From Schauerella fraxinea (GTDB taxonomy: Bacteria; Pseudomonadota; Gammaproteobacteria; Burkholderiales; Burkholderiaceae_B): a DNA stretch of 64,000 nt. The notes under the pieces are model-generated. The model saw only the letters and a program-made list of their open reading frames with translations, did not search any database and was not told the DNA's origin. Each line of letters begins with the position of its first letter. Position 1 is the first letter of the stretch. The position numbers and the translations under genes are program-made. The stretch covers positions 496,001 through 560,000 of the forward strand of contig JAVDKK010000001.1 of the NCBI GenBank assembly GCA_030849945.1. Reading direction: 5' to 3'. Of the stretch, positions 7,663-16,226 are shown piece by piece.

Positions 7663-8373
7663 TCAGCCGCCCAGATAGGCCTCGAGCACACGCGGATGGC
7701 CCAGCAAACTGCGCCCTTCGCCGGACAGCGCCATCTCGCCGTTTTCGAGCACGTAGCCTTGCTGCGCGATCTTCAACGCCTGACGCACGTTTTGTTCGAC
7801 CAGGAAGAGCGTAAGCCCGTCGCCATTGATGGCGCGCAGCGAGCGGAAGATGTCCTGCACCACGATCGGCGCCAGGCCCATCGACGGTTCGTCGAGCAGC
7901 AGCAAGCGCGGCTTGGCCATGAGCGCGCGGCCGATGGCCAGCATCTGCTGTTCACCGCCCGACAAATTGCCGGCGACGCCTTCCAGCCGCTCTTTCAAGC
8001 GCGGAAACAGATGAAACACGTATTCGAGATCGGTACCGGCGTTCTTCAAGCCGCGGCGATAGGCGCCGAGTTCGAGATTTTCACGCACGGTCATCGTGGT
8101 CAGAATGGCGCGGCCTTCGGCGACCTGCACAATGCCGCGCGCCACGATCTGATGGGGTGCCAGCTTGGTGATGTCCTCGCCTTCGAACAGCACCTTGCCG
8201 CGCGCTTTGGGCAGCAAGCCCGACAGCGCCAGCAGCGTGGTCGATTTGCCGGCGCCGTTGGCGCCCACCAGCGCCGTGATGGCATTGGCGTTCAGATCCA
8301 GGTCGATGCCGCGCACCGCTTCGATGTGGCCGTAATTGACTTCCAGCCCGCGTACTTCCAGCATCGCGCTCAT
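7663..8373 (-). CDS. livF: Branched-chain amino-acid ABC transporter ATP-binding protein LivF
   Basis: 236 residues with Walker A GANGAGKST, signature LSGGEQQ and Walker B LLLLDEPS followed by MGLAP, the LivF hallmark; the C-terminus ends in the usual EAYLGG. The ATG at 8373 overlaps the livG TGA (ATGA), fixing the start; a longer open frame is spurious. It works with LivG as the cytoplasmic ATPase pair energising LivHM. Last gene of the five-gene operon, followed by a strong terminator. Confidence 0.95.
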   Translation of the reverse strand: MSAMLEVRGLEVNYGHIEAVRGIDLDLNANAITALVGANGAGKSTTLLALSGLLPKARGKVLFEGEDITKLAPHQIVARGIVQVAEGRAILTTMTVRENLELGAYRRGLKNAGTDLEYVFHLFPRLKERLEGVAGNLSGGEQQMLAIGRALMAKPRLLLLDEPSMGLAPIVVQDIFRSLRAINGDGLTLFLVEQNVRQALKIAQQGYVLENGEMALSGEGRSLLGHPRVLEAYLGG

Positions 8374-9158
8374 GCCTGGGCTCCCGTCGTTTCCATGTCG
8401 TCCTCGTCTTCGCGGCCCAGGTAGGCCTCGATGACTTCCTCGTTGCTGCGGATGGCGTCGGGGCCGCCGCACGCGATGATCTTGCCGAAATTGAGCACGG
8501 CGATCTGCTCGCACAGGCCCATCACGAAACGCATGTCGTGCTCGATCATCAAGATCGTATAGCCCCGTTCGCGGATCGCGATGATTTCACGCATCAACTC
8601 GGCGCGTTCGCCGGTGTTCATGCCAGCCACCGGCTCGTCGAGCAACAGCAGCTTGGGCTCGGTCGCCAAGGCACGCGCGATTTCGAGGCGGCGCTGTTCG
8701 CCATACGAGAGGTTGTCGGCCAGATCGTTGGCCTTGTGTTCCAGACGCATCCACGTCAGCAGCTCGAGCGCACGCTCGCGCGCCCGATGCTCTTGCTCGC
8801 GGTAGCCCGGCAGGCTCAACAAGAGCCCGGCGATGCCGTAATTCATGTGGCGATAAGCGCCCACGACCACGTTTTCGAGCAGTGTCATTTCCTTGAACAG
8901 CCGGATGTTCTGGAACGTGCGCGCCACGCCCGATCGCGTGATGCGGTGCGGACGCTGGCCCAGCAAGCTCGTGCCTTGAAACTCGATCGATCCCGCAGTG
9001 GGCGCCAGCAAGCCGGTGATCAGGTTGAACACCGTGGTCTTGCCCGCGCCGTTGGGGCCGATGAGGCCGAAGATCGAACCTTCCGGCACCGACAGGTTCA
9101 CATCGCGCAGCACATGCAACCCGCCAAAACTCTTAGAGACGCCTTTCAACTCAAGCAT
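8370..9158 (-). CDS. livG: Branched-chain amino-acid ABC transporter ATP-binding protein LivG
   Basis: 262 residues with Walker A GPNGAGKTT, signature LSYGEQRR, Walker B LLLLDEPVAG and the LivG-type MNTGE, IEHDM and AYLG segments. A short acidic tail (EDEDDMETTGAQA) extends past the normal end. It overlaps livM by 8 bases and livF by 4, implying translational coupling. Partner ATPase of LivF at the inner membrane. Confidence 0.95.
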   Translation of the reverse strand: MLELKGVSKSFGGLHVLRDVNLSVPEGSIFGLIGPNGAGKTTVFNLITGLLAPTAGSIEFQGTSLLGQRPHRITRSGVARTFQNIRLFKEMTLLENVVVGAYRHMNYGIAGLLLSLPGYREQEHRARERALELLTWMRLEHKANDLADNLSYGEQRRLEIARALATEPKLLLLDEPVAGMNTGERAELMREIIAIRERGYTILMIEHDMRFVMGLCEQIAVLNFGKIIACGGPDAIRSNEEVIEAYLGREDEDDMETTGAQA

Positions 9159-10017
9159 GGCGTTTGCCTCCCTTGCGCATCCAGCGCTTGAAGCGCACCG
9201 GATCCCAGATGCCTTGCGGCAAGAACAACACGATCAGAACGAGAATCACGCCGTTGACCACCAGGCGGATGTCGCCAAAACCGCGCAGCATTTCGGGCAG
9301 CACCGTAACGATGGCGCTGCCGAGAATGGGGCCGGTGAGGCCGCCGATACCGCCCAGAATCGCCATGGTCAGAATCTCCACGCCACGATCGAACCCGTAT
9401 TCGCTGGGGCCGATGAAGAACGTGAGGTGCGCGTTGAGCGCGCCGGCCAGACCGGCGATGGCGCCGCCCAGCACGAAGGCCGCCATCTTGTTGGCGCGCA
9501 CGTCGATGCCCATCAGGCTGGCGGCGGTTTCGTCACCGCGAATGGCGTCGAACGCCCGGCCGACCTTGGAGCGGCGCAGGCGCCACAACACCAGCAATAC
9601 CAGCACCACGGCCAACAGCACATGCCACCACTGCGTGGACTGCGGAATACCGTTCAGGCCGAGTGCGCCGCCGGTGACCGATTCGGTATTCAGAATCGTC
9701 ACGCGCACGACTTCGCCAAAGCCCAACGTGGCCATGGCGAGGTACACGCCGGATAATCGTATGGTGGGCAGCCCGATGAGCGCCGCCACAATGGCTGGGG
9801 CGATCATGCCGCCCGCCAGCGCCACGGTAAAGGGCGCGTCGTAGTTCATGGTGAGCAAGGCGGCCGCATAAGCCCCGATGCCCATGAAGGCGGCATTGGC
9901 CAGGGCCAGCATGCCGCACGCCAGCGTCAGCCAGATCGACAGCGCCAGCAAGGCGTTGGTGCCCAGCGTAAGAACCAGGTTGCCGTAAATGGCCCAGAAA
10001 GTATCGAATCCACTCAT
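9151..10017 (-). CDS. livM: Branched-chain amino-acid ABC transporter permease LivM
   Basis: 288 residues, about eight predicted membrane segments, with the LivM signatures LANAAFMGIGAYAAALLT, TIRLSGVYLAMATLGFGE and the cytoplasmic loop VGRAFDAIRGDETAASLMGIDV that contacts the ATPases. GTG at 10020 and ATG at 10017 are adjacent possible starts; I choose the ATG. It begins right after the livH stop and overlaps livG. Forms the transmembrane heterodimer with LivH. Confidence 0.93.
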   Translation of the reverse strand: MSGFDTFWAIYGNLVLTLGTNALLALSIWLTLACGMLALANAAFMGIGAYAAALLTMNYDAPFTVALAGGMIAPAIVAALIGLPTIRLSGVYLAMATLGFGEVVRVTILNTESVTGGALGLNGIPQSTQWWHVLLAVVLVLLVLWRLRRSKVGRAFDAIRGDETAASLMGIDVRANKMAAFVLGGAIAGLAGALNAHLTFFIGPSEYGFDRGVEILTMAILGGIGGLTGPILGSAIVTVLPEMLRGFGDIRLVVNGVILVLIVLFLPQGIWDPVRFKRWMRKGGKRHA

Positions 10018-10020
10018 CAC

Positions 10021-10902
10021 TTATGCCTTGCGCTGAACGATTTTGCCGAACAAACCCTGCGGACGAATCAACAGGATGAGGAACAGCAGGCCGAACGCCA
10101 CCGCGTCGCGCATCGTCGAGCCGATATAGGCCACCGACAGCACTTCCGCAAAACCCAGGAACAGGCCGCCGATCATGGCGCCACGAATATCGCCCATGCC
10201 GCCCAGGATGATGACCGCGATGCCTTTGTGCAGCATCGGTTGGCCCATCAGGGGGAACAGCGCGTTGGAATACAAACCGATCAGCACACCGGCGATGCCG
10301 CCGAGCGCCGACGCGGTAAACGAGGTCACCAGGAACAACCGTTCGACGTTGATCCCCAGAAGCGACGCGGCGCGCGGCGATTCGGCAATGGCGCGCAACG
10401 CGCGGCCGAACTGCGTGCGGTGCATCACGAACATCAGCACGGCCATCAGGGCAAACGACACAAAAATGATGCCGAGCTCGATGACGGTGACGTGGATGCC
10501 CGCGATCTCGAGCGCCGTTTCGGGCACCGTGCCGTGCGGGAAACGCAGGTTGCTGGCGCCGAAAATGCCCTGGATGCCATTATTGATGATGATGCCGACA
10601 CCGATGGTGGCAATCATGGGGATCAAGTGGGGTGCATTGCGACGGCGCAGGGGCTTGAGCACCAGCACGTCGATGATCACGCCCACCACGCCGGCCACCA
10701 CGCAGGCCACGACGATCGCCGCCCACAGCGGAAGCGCGAAGTGATTGATCACGCTCAGCGCCGCGTAGGCGCCCAGCATGAACACTGCGCCGTGCGCCAG
10801 GTTGATCACGCCGAGCACGCCGAACACCAGCGTGAATCCCAGCGCAAACAGTGCATACACGCAGCCTAACGACAGCGCGTTGACGAATTGTTGTTGCAAC
10901 AT
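10021..10902 (-). CDS. livH: Branched-chain amino-acid ABC transporter permease LivH
   Basis: 293 residues, hydrophobic, with the LivH signatures FALGFTLVFGVLGVINLAHGAVFMLGAY and the EAA-like loop FGRALRAIAESPRAASLLGINV. It ends directly before livM. A 97-base gap with GC-rich dyads separates it from the upstream binding-protein gene, which often allows more binding protein than permease. Confidence 0.93.
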   Translation of the reverse strand: MLQQQFVNALSLGCVYALFALGFTLVFGVLGVINLAHGAVFMLGAYAALSVINHFALPLWAAIVVACVVAGVVGVIIDVLVLKPLRRRNAPHLIPMIATIGVGIIINNGIQGIFGASNLRFPHGTVPETALEIAGIHVTVIELGIIFVSFALMAVLMFVMHRTQFGRALRAIAESPRAASLLGINVERLFLVTSFTASALGGIAGVLIGLYSNALFPLMGQPMLHKGIAVIILGGMGDIRGAMIGGLFLGFAEVLSVAYIGSTMRDAVAFGLLFLILLIRPQGLFGKIVQRKA

Positions 10903-10924
10903 GATGGCCTTCCAAAATCAAAAG

Positions 10925-10980
10925 CGCCCTGCGGGCGAGCTCGAGGCGTCGTCCGCAAGGCGCACCCCCGCGGCCGCGGG
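10925..10980 (-). promoter_or_regulatory. Paired GC-rich hairpins between livK and livH
   Basis: The livK-livH gap contains CGCCC-TGC-GGGCG (about 10925-10937) and the perfect 14-bp palindrome CCCGCGGCCGCGGG (10967-10980). No T run follows either. They are more likely RNA-processing or attenuation stems that set the binding protein to permease ratio than full terminators. Confidence 0.5.
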
Positions 10981-10999
10981 AATGCTGTCGTGCGCGTGC

Positions 11000-12154
11000 T
11001 TATTGCTCGATCACGTACTTGCCGTCTTTCGTCACACTGACGATCGGCTTTTGCTGGGCGTCGTAACCGGCGGGTTTGCCGGCACGGTCGGTGGCCTGGC
11101 GGAACTCGAAAGCACCGGTCGCACCCGACCACTTCACGGCCGGCAAGGCATCGCGCAAGGCCAGACGATCGGCGTTCAGGTCGCCCGTGCGCTTGGTCGC
11201 CTTGAGCGCCTGCGCCGCGATGTACATCGCATCATAGGCTTGCGCGGCAAACTGGTCGGGCGAGTTGGTGTACTTGCCCTTGAACGCCTCGATGAACTTG
11301 GTGTTCTCGGGCGCCTTGTTCTCGATCGACCAGGGGCTGCCGATCCACAGATTGTTCGATGCACCGCCCGTGGCGAGGTCGAAAATCTTGACCGAGTTCA
11401 TGCCGTTGCCGCCGATGACCGGCACGTTCAGACCCACCTGACGCGCTTGCACCATGATGGGCGCGCCTTCAGCCAGCAAAGCCGACAGCACGAGCGCATC
11501 CGGGTTGGTGCCCTTGATCTTGGTGAGCTGCGCCTTGAAATCGACGTCGCCCTTGGCGAAGGTTTCCGTGGTGGTGACCGGAATCTTCTGGTCGTCCAGG
11601 GCCTTCTTGAAGTTGTCGTAGCCGCTCTTGGTGAACACGTCATCGTTGCCGTACAGCACGGCGACCTGCTTCAGACCTGTCTTGCGCTTGACCGTTTCGA
11701 TCGTGGCCGGCAGTACGTCGGCTTCGGTGACCGAGTTGCGGAAAATGAAGTTGCCGATCGACGTGATGCCGTCAGCCGTATTGGAGGTGCCGAAGGCGAC
11801 CGTCTTGGCCGCTTGGGCCACGGGGTGCGCGGCTTGCGCCGAGTTCGACAGCGTGGGGCCAAACACCATCAGCACGCGATCCTGGAAAATCAGCTTTTTG
11901 AAGACGTTGATGGCTTCTTCTTTCTTGCCTTGCTCATCTTCGACGACCAGCACGATCTTGTCGCCATTGATGCCGCCGGCGGCATTGATTTCTTCCACGG
12001 CCAATTGGAAGCCATTGCGGATCGACGCGCCATATTGGGCAGCGCCGCCGGAAAGGGCTTCGGCCACACCGATCTTGATATCGGCGGCGTGTGCAGCGGG
12101 CAAGATGCCAGCGACGGCCAAGGCCATCAGCGAACGTTTGAACAACATATTCAT
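11000..12154 (-). CDS. livK: Branched-chain amino-acid ABC transporter substrate-binding protein
   Basis: 384 residues, periplasmic type-I binding protein (Leu/Ile/Val family). Signal peptide MNMLFKRSLMALAVAGILPAAHA, mature start ADIKIGVAEALSGGAAQYG. Characteristic stretches: AVEEINAAGGINGDKI, VFGPTLSNSAQAAHPVAQ, YGNDDVFTKSGYDNFKKAL. The ATG at 12154 is preceded by a GGGTGG-containing purine stretch; the frame stays open far upstream without homology. First gene of livKHMGF, delivering an amino acid or related amide to LivHM. Actual ligand unknown. Confidence 0.92.
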   Translation of the reverse strand: MNMLFKRSLMALAVAGILPAAHAADIKIGVAEALSGGAAQYGASIRNGFQLAVEEINAAGGINGDKIVLVVEDEQGKKEEAINVFKKLIFQDRVLMVFGPTLSNSAQAAHPVAQAAKTVAFGTSNTADGITSIGNFIFRNSVTEADVLPATIETVKRKTGLKQVAVLYGNDDVFTKSGYDNFKKALDDQKIPVTTTETFAKGDVDFKAQLTKIKGTNPDALVLSALLAEGAPIMVQARQVGLNVPVIGGNGMNSVKIFDLATGGASNNLWIGSPWSIENKAPENTKFIEAFKGKYTNSPDQFAAQAYDAMYIAAQALKATKRTGDLNADRLALRDALPAVKWSGATGAFEFRQATDRAGKPAGYDAQQKPIVSVTKDGKYVIEQ

Positions 12155-12473
12155 GGTTGATACCACCCTTTCGGTCAGGCTATTTCTATTGTCTCCACCA
12201 GGTGCTCCCCGGCGTGCGTGCGCAATTATTACCTTTTTCGTATCGCTCTGATACCTTCGGCACAGATTTGTGCGATGTAAACAGTGAAAATAGCTGCATA
12301 TGCACCAGAAGACACGACATTTCTCTGCTGCACCACGGCAATTCGGCCCTCTCCAGCCTGCTGGCGCGTTGCGCCCACAACACGTTTCCCCGCGATCGAT
12401 CGCATGGGTCGCATCCCCCGGGCACGACGATGGCTTTAGAATCGGCCCTTGAATCTTCCGTTTCATCGATGCC
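12155..12473. promoter_or_regulatory. Divergent intergenic region livK / acylphosphatase
   Basis: 319 bases without a gene. The livK-proximal half is relatively AT-rich and contains the dyad GTATC-GCTCT-GATAC (12240-12254), a possible operator or part of the livK promoter. The half near the acylphosphatase shows nothing I can name. No regulator of the liv operon is encoded nearby. Confidence 0.4.
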
Positions 12474-12764
12474 ATGGCGCTTCCCGATCCCAATGTAGAA
12501 ACCGTTTCCGTCCACGTCACCGGCCGCGTGCAGGGCGTGGGCTATCGCGCATTTACCGTGCGCCATGCCCGCCTGGTGGGTGCGTACGGCTGGGTGCTCA
12601 ACAATGAAGACGGAACGGTACGCGCCATGGTGCAGGGCACACCGGATCAGGTCGACAGGATGCTGGAATTCATGCGCCGCGGCCCGCCGGGCGCCGTCGT
12701 GCGTGAACTGACGAGCACCCCCGAGTACATCGACCGCCGATTCGCGCGATTCGAGCAACATTGA
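12474..12764 (+). CDS. acyP: Acylphosphatase
   Basis: 96 residues, the usual family length. The phosphate-binding loop GRVQGVGYR places the catalytic arginine at R25, and the catalytic asparagine is N43 in GWVLNNEDG. The enzyme hydrolyses carboxyl-phosphate bonds such as acetyl phosphate or carbamoyl phosphate in the cytoplasm. It is followed closely by a heme oxygenase and a DUF454 gene on the same strand, probably one transcript; no functional link is evident. Confidence 0.93.
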   Translation: MALPDPNVETVSVHVTGRVQGVGYRAFTVRHARLVGAYGWVLNNEDGTVRAMVQGTPDQVDRMLEFMRRGPPGAVVRELTSTPEYIDRRFARFEQH

Positions 12765-12793
12765 TTGCCCCTGCCCCCTCAGCTTCCGCCGAC

Positions 12794-13453
12794 ATGACCG
12801 CATCTCCGATCTCCGCTGCGCCCGCCTTGCCGACCGGTTCGCACACTGCAGCCGCGCCATCCGCCGCGCCCGACGGCGAGGCTGCCGCAGCGCGGCCCGT
12901 GCTTTCGCAGCGCCTGCGAACGGAGACCGCCGCGCAGCATGAGCGCATGCATACGCTGATGGCCGAGGGCAAGCCGTTTGCCGATCGCGACGCCTACGCG
13001 CGCTTCGTGGCGGCGCAGTTCGTGTTTCAACGCGACGTGGAGCATCTCTTCGCCGCGCCCGACCTGCGTGCCGCCGTACCGGATATCGACATGCGCGGCC
13101 GCCAAAGCGCCTCGCAAGCCGATCTAGCAGATCTGGGTGCGGCCGTACCGGATACCCCCTTGGCCACGCACGACATCGGTATGCCCGAAGCGCTGGGCTG
13201 GCTGTACGTGTCGGAAGGCTCCACACTGGGTGCGGCGTTTTTATTCAAGGAAGCGCAATCCGCCTTGGGCCTGACGGCCGACTTCGGCGCGCGCAACCTG
13301 GCGGCCTATCCGGAAGGCCGGGCGCGCGCGTGGAAGCAATTCGTGGCGGCGCTGGACGCGGCCCCGCCCGATCTGCACGACGGCGCCATCGCCGGCGCCA
13401 ATGCCGCCTACGACCGTTTCGGCGCCCTGCTGCGCCATCATTTCGACCTATGA
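12794..13453 (+). CDS. Biliverdin-producing heme oxygenase (BphO-like)
   Basis: 219 residues from the ATG at 12794; a TTG at 12761 would add 11 Ala/Pro-rich residues and overlap the previous gene, so I did not use it. The heme oxygenase pattern LR-x2-T-x3-H gives the proximal heme ligand H49 (LRTETAAQH), and the distal-helix glycine motif is GWLYVSEGSTLGAAFLFKE. The first ~35 residues are a low-complexity Ala/Pro leader. The reaction is heme to biliverdin, CO and iron. BphO enzymes often pair with bacteriophytochromes, but none is encoded here, so iron recovery from heme is as likely. Its stop overlaps the next start (ATGA). Confidence 0.82.
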   Translation: MTASPISAAPALPTGSHTAAAPSAAPDGEAAAARPVLSQRLRTETAAQHERMHTLMAEGKPFADRDAYARFVAAQFVFQRDVEHLFAAPDLRAAVPDIDMRGRQSASQADLADLGAAVPDTPLATHDIGMPEALGWLYVSEGSTLGAAFLFKEAQSALGLTADFGARNLAAYPEGRARAWKQFVAALDAAPPDLHDGAIAGANAAYDRFGALLRHHFDL

Positions 13454-13872
13454 ACACGCCGGGCGACCGGCCGCCGCCGCCGGTCGCGTCCGGCCCATTA
13501 CGCTGGCTTTATGGTGCGCTGGCGGTGCTGTGCATCGTCTTGGCCGTGATCGGCGTGATACTCCCCGGCATGCCGACCACCGTGTTCGTGATCGGCGCAG
13601 CATGGGCGGCCACCCGCAGTTCGCCCCGGCTCCATGCCTGGCTGCTTGCGCACCGCATTTTCGGACCCAGCCTGCGCAATTGGGAAGACGGCGGCCGCAT
13701 GACACGGCGCGCCAAGTGGGCGGCCACGATCGCGATGAGCGGCGGCGCGGCAGTGATCTGCTGGACGATTCGCCCGGTATGGGCTGCCGGCACGCTGATC
13801 GCCGTGATGGCTTGCGTGTTGGCGTGGCTATGGCGCCGACCTGAACCTGAGGTCGCTCCGCCGCCCGGTTGA
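13450..13872 (+). CDS. DUF454 (YbaN-family) inner membrane protein
   Basis: 140 residues with paired hydrophobic segments near residues 18-50 and 95-130. It carries the YbaN family core VIGVILPGMPTTVFVIGAAWAATRSSPRLHAWLLAHRIFGPSLRNWEDG. Function of the family is unknown. The ATG overlaps the heme oxygenase stop, so the two are translationally coupled. It converges on the ComC-like gene 20 bases away; no terminator is visible between them. Confidence 0.85.
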   Translation: MNTPGDRPPPPVASGPLRWLYGALAVLCIVLAVIGVILPGMPTTVFVIGAAWAATRSSPRLHAWLLAHRIFGPSLRNWEDGGRMTRRAKWAATIAMSGGAAVICWTIRPVWAAGTLIAVMACVLAWLWRRPEPEVAPPPG

Positions 13873-13892
13873 TGCCGCCCCCACGGTTGGCC

Positions 13893-14894
13893 TTAAGCCG
13901 CCATCGCCCGCAACTGTGCCAGCAGCGCTTCCGGCACATCCACCCCGTGGGCCTGCGCGCGATCGCGTAATGCCCGCCGCCGCTCGCCCGGCAGCCGCAC
14001 GCCGTCGTCTTCAAGCATCGCGGCAAGCAATGTTTCAACGCGTGCCAGATACGTCTCCCGCCCCGCCAACGCACCCGGATCGATCGCGATAAACGCCTGG
14101 CCGATCCGCGTAGGGCCGCCTTCGTCTTCGAAAAACGAGGCCGTCTCGAACCCGAATTGCGAGCCAGTGAGTGCCACCACCAGCAGCTCGACGATCAGCG
14201 CCAGCATCGCGCCCTTCACCCCGCCCGCCGGCAACATGCTGCCCGCCAACGCAGCCTTGGCATCGGTCGTGGGGCGGCCATCGGCATCGATGGCCCACCC
14301 TTGCGGGATCGGTTTATTGTCGCGGGCCGCCATCATGATCTTGCCGCGCGCCACTTCGGATAGCGATAGATCGATCAGCAAAGGCGCCCCGCCGGCACGC
14401 GGAAAAATCGCGGCGATCGGGTTGGTGCCGAAGAGCGCGCGCTTGCCGCCCCAGGCCGGCATGGCGGCCGGCGAGTTGCTGATGGCCAGCCCGACCAGGC
14501 CCGCATCTGCCAGCGCCTCGAGATGGTAGGCCGCCGCGCCGAAGTGATGGCTATTGGCGATTCCCGCGCACGCAATGCCGTACTGCGGCGCGCGAGCGAT
14601 GCATTCCGCAATGCCGAGTGCGCAGGCCGAAAACGCCAGTCCCGATCCCGCATCCACCAGCACCGCGCCGCCGCGCTGATTGGCAATGCGCGGTTGCGCC
14701 GACCCGATCGCGCGCCCCGCCTTCAAGTGCCCGGCGTAAAACGGCACCCGCGATACGCCGTGCGAGGCCAACCCATCGCCTTCGGCGTACACCAGCGCCC
14801 GCGCGGTGGCGTCCGCCATTGCAGGGTGGGCACCGCTTTTGGCCAGCGCGGCTTGCGCCAGGGCATGAAGTTCAGGCAACACGATCTGCGTCAT
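13893..14894 (-). CDS. comC: Ldh2-family NAD(P)-dependent dehydrogenase, probable (R)-sulfolactate dehydrogenase
   Basis: 333 residues of the malate/L-sulfolactate/L-lactate dehydrogenase type 2 family. ASHGVSRVPFYAGHL holds R49, and IANSHHFGAAAYH holds the catalytic histidine H117. The start at 14894 is preceded by AGGACGG; 36 codons further upstream are open but unlike the family. Members interconvert 2-hydroxy and 2-oxo acids. With SuyAB and an SlcC-like dehydrogenase in the same direction, ComC ((R)-sulfolactate dehydrogenase, sulfopyruvate to (R)-sulfolactate) fits best. Alternatives such as malate or ureidoglycolate dehydrogenase cannot be excluded from sequence alone. Last gene of the cluster. 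Confidence 0.75.
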   Translation of the reverse strand: MTQIVLPELHALAQAALAKSGAHPAMADATARALVYAEGDGLASHGVSRVPFYAGHLKAGRAIGSAQPRIANQRGGAVLVDAGSGLAFSACALGIAECIARAPQYGIACAGIANSHHFGAAAYHLEALADAGLVGLAISNSPAAMPAWGGKRALFGTNPIAAIFPRAGGAPLLIDLSLSEVARGKIMMAARDNKPIPQGWAIDADGRPTTDAKAALAGSMLPAGGVKGAMLALIVELLVVALTGSQFGFETASFFEDEGGPTRIGQAFIAIDPGALAGRETYLARVETLLAAMLEDDGVRLPGERRRALRDRAQAHGVDVPEALLAQLRAMAA

Positions 14895-15072
14895 GGTCCG
14901 TCCTAAAGAAGGTTTGCCACGCAACAGGCGTGACGAGAGGCAGTGGCGTGTCTCGGCGCCACCGTCGGGTGAAAGCGGGGGTGGCGTGGCGGCAGTCGCC
15001 ACGCGGGATGCAACGACTGCGTCACGGTCAAGACGATGGCGCTGGCCACCGTCGAGCCCGCGACGCGCCGGG

Positions 15073-16017
15073 TCAGTTGGCCGTCGCGAGGCTCAGCGCG
15101 TCGGCCACGCGCTCGGCCACCAGGCCCGACACACGCACATTGGCCTCGGCCGTGAGCCCCGCAATGTGCGGCGTCAAAATCAAATTCGGCACGCCCACGA
15201 GCGGGCTGCCGGCTTTCAGCGGTTCGTCTTCGAACACATCCAGCGCCGCGCCGCCGAGCGCACCCGACTTCAGCGCCTGCGCCAGGGCATGCTCGTCCAC
15301 CACGCCACCGCGCGCCGTATTGATCAGGATCGCGCCGCGCTTCATACTGGCAATGCGCGTCGCATCGAGCAGGTGGCGGGTGCCATCGGTCAACGGCACA
15401 TGCAGCGTCACCACGTCGGCCTGCGCGAGCACGTCTTCCAGTTCGCCGCGCAGCACGCGCCGTTGCTGCCAGCGTTCGTCGTCGGCGCTGATGGCTGCAT
15501 CGCTGGCGATTACACGCATGCCCAAGCCATGCGCCAGTTGCGCGACCAGACGCCCGATTCCACCGAACCCCACGATACCCATCGTGCGCTCGCTGGCTTC
15601 CAATCCGTTGGAGAGTTCATTGCGCGGCCATTTGCCCGCAGCCACGTCAGCCGACGAACCGAACGCGCCGCGCAGCAACACCAGCGTGGCGGTGATCACA
15701 TACTCGGCCACGGCCCGCGCGTTGGCGCCGGTGGCGGGATGCACCGCCACGTTGGCGGCGGCACATGCGGGCATATCGATGTTGTCCAGTCCCACGCCCA
15801 GCCGGCCCACCACGCGCAAGCGTTTTGCATGCTTGAGCAATTCGGTGTCGACCTGCGTGCGGTTGCGCACGATCAGGCCCTCCGCGTCGGCGACCGCCGC
15901 AAGCAGCGCGGCCCGGTCGTCCACGAGTTCAGGCACATAACGCACCTGGAATTTGTGGCGCAGCAGGGCCACGGCGGCCTCGTCCATGAACTCGGAAATC
16001 ACAATGGTGGTGGTCAT
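15073..16017 (-). CDS. slcC: D-2-hydroxyacid dehydrogenase, probable (S)-sulfolactate dehydrogenase
   Basis: 314 residues of the SerA-like D-isomer-specific family. The NAD-binding motif is GFGGIG; the catalytic triad elements are R in NTARGGVVDE, E in FEDEPL and H in PHIAG. It lacks the regulatory ACT domains of full-length SerA. The ATG at 16017 follows AGAGGATG. In Chromohalobacter salexigens, SlcC oxidises (S)-sulfolactate to sulfopyruvate, and ComC reduces that to the R form, the SuyAB substrate. The same set occurs here, so I infer this role. Phosphoglycerate or other hydroxyacid dehydrogenase activity is the alternative. Confidence 0.75.
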   Translation of the reverse strand: MTTTIVISEFMDEAAVALLRHKFQVRYVPELVDDRAALLAAVADAEGLIVRNRTQVDTELLKHAKRLRVVGRLGVGLDNIDMPACAAANVAVHPATGANARAVAEYVITATLVLLRGAFGSSADVAAGKWPRNELSNGLEASERTMGIVGFGGIGRLVAQLAHGLGMRVIASDAAISADDERWQQRRVLRGELEDVLAQADVVTLHVPLTDGTRHLLDATRIASMKRGAILINTARGGVVDEHALAQALKSGALGGAALDVFEDEPLKAGSPLVGVPNLILTPHIAGLTAEANVRVSGLVAERVADALSLATAN

Positions 16018-16226
16018 TTTGTCATCCTCTGTTTTATGCGCGCCGGGTGCCGTGAGGCACGCCGGCAGATCGCCTGGTCGTAGGTACCGCGATCGCCTGA
16101 TGCACATTCGCCGCATCCGCGTATCGAGACCCGCGTCATGACAGTACTCCGCAATCCGGCGTTTGCGTAGTCATCCCTGCAGGCCGGGCCGACCGCGCAC
16201 GCGCAGGCGGCATCCCGACCGCGCCC

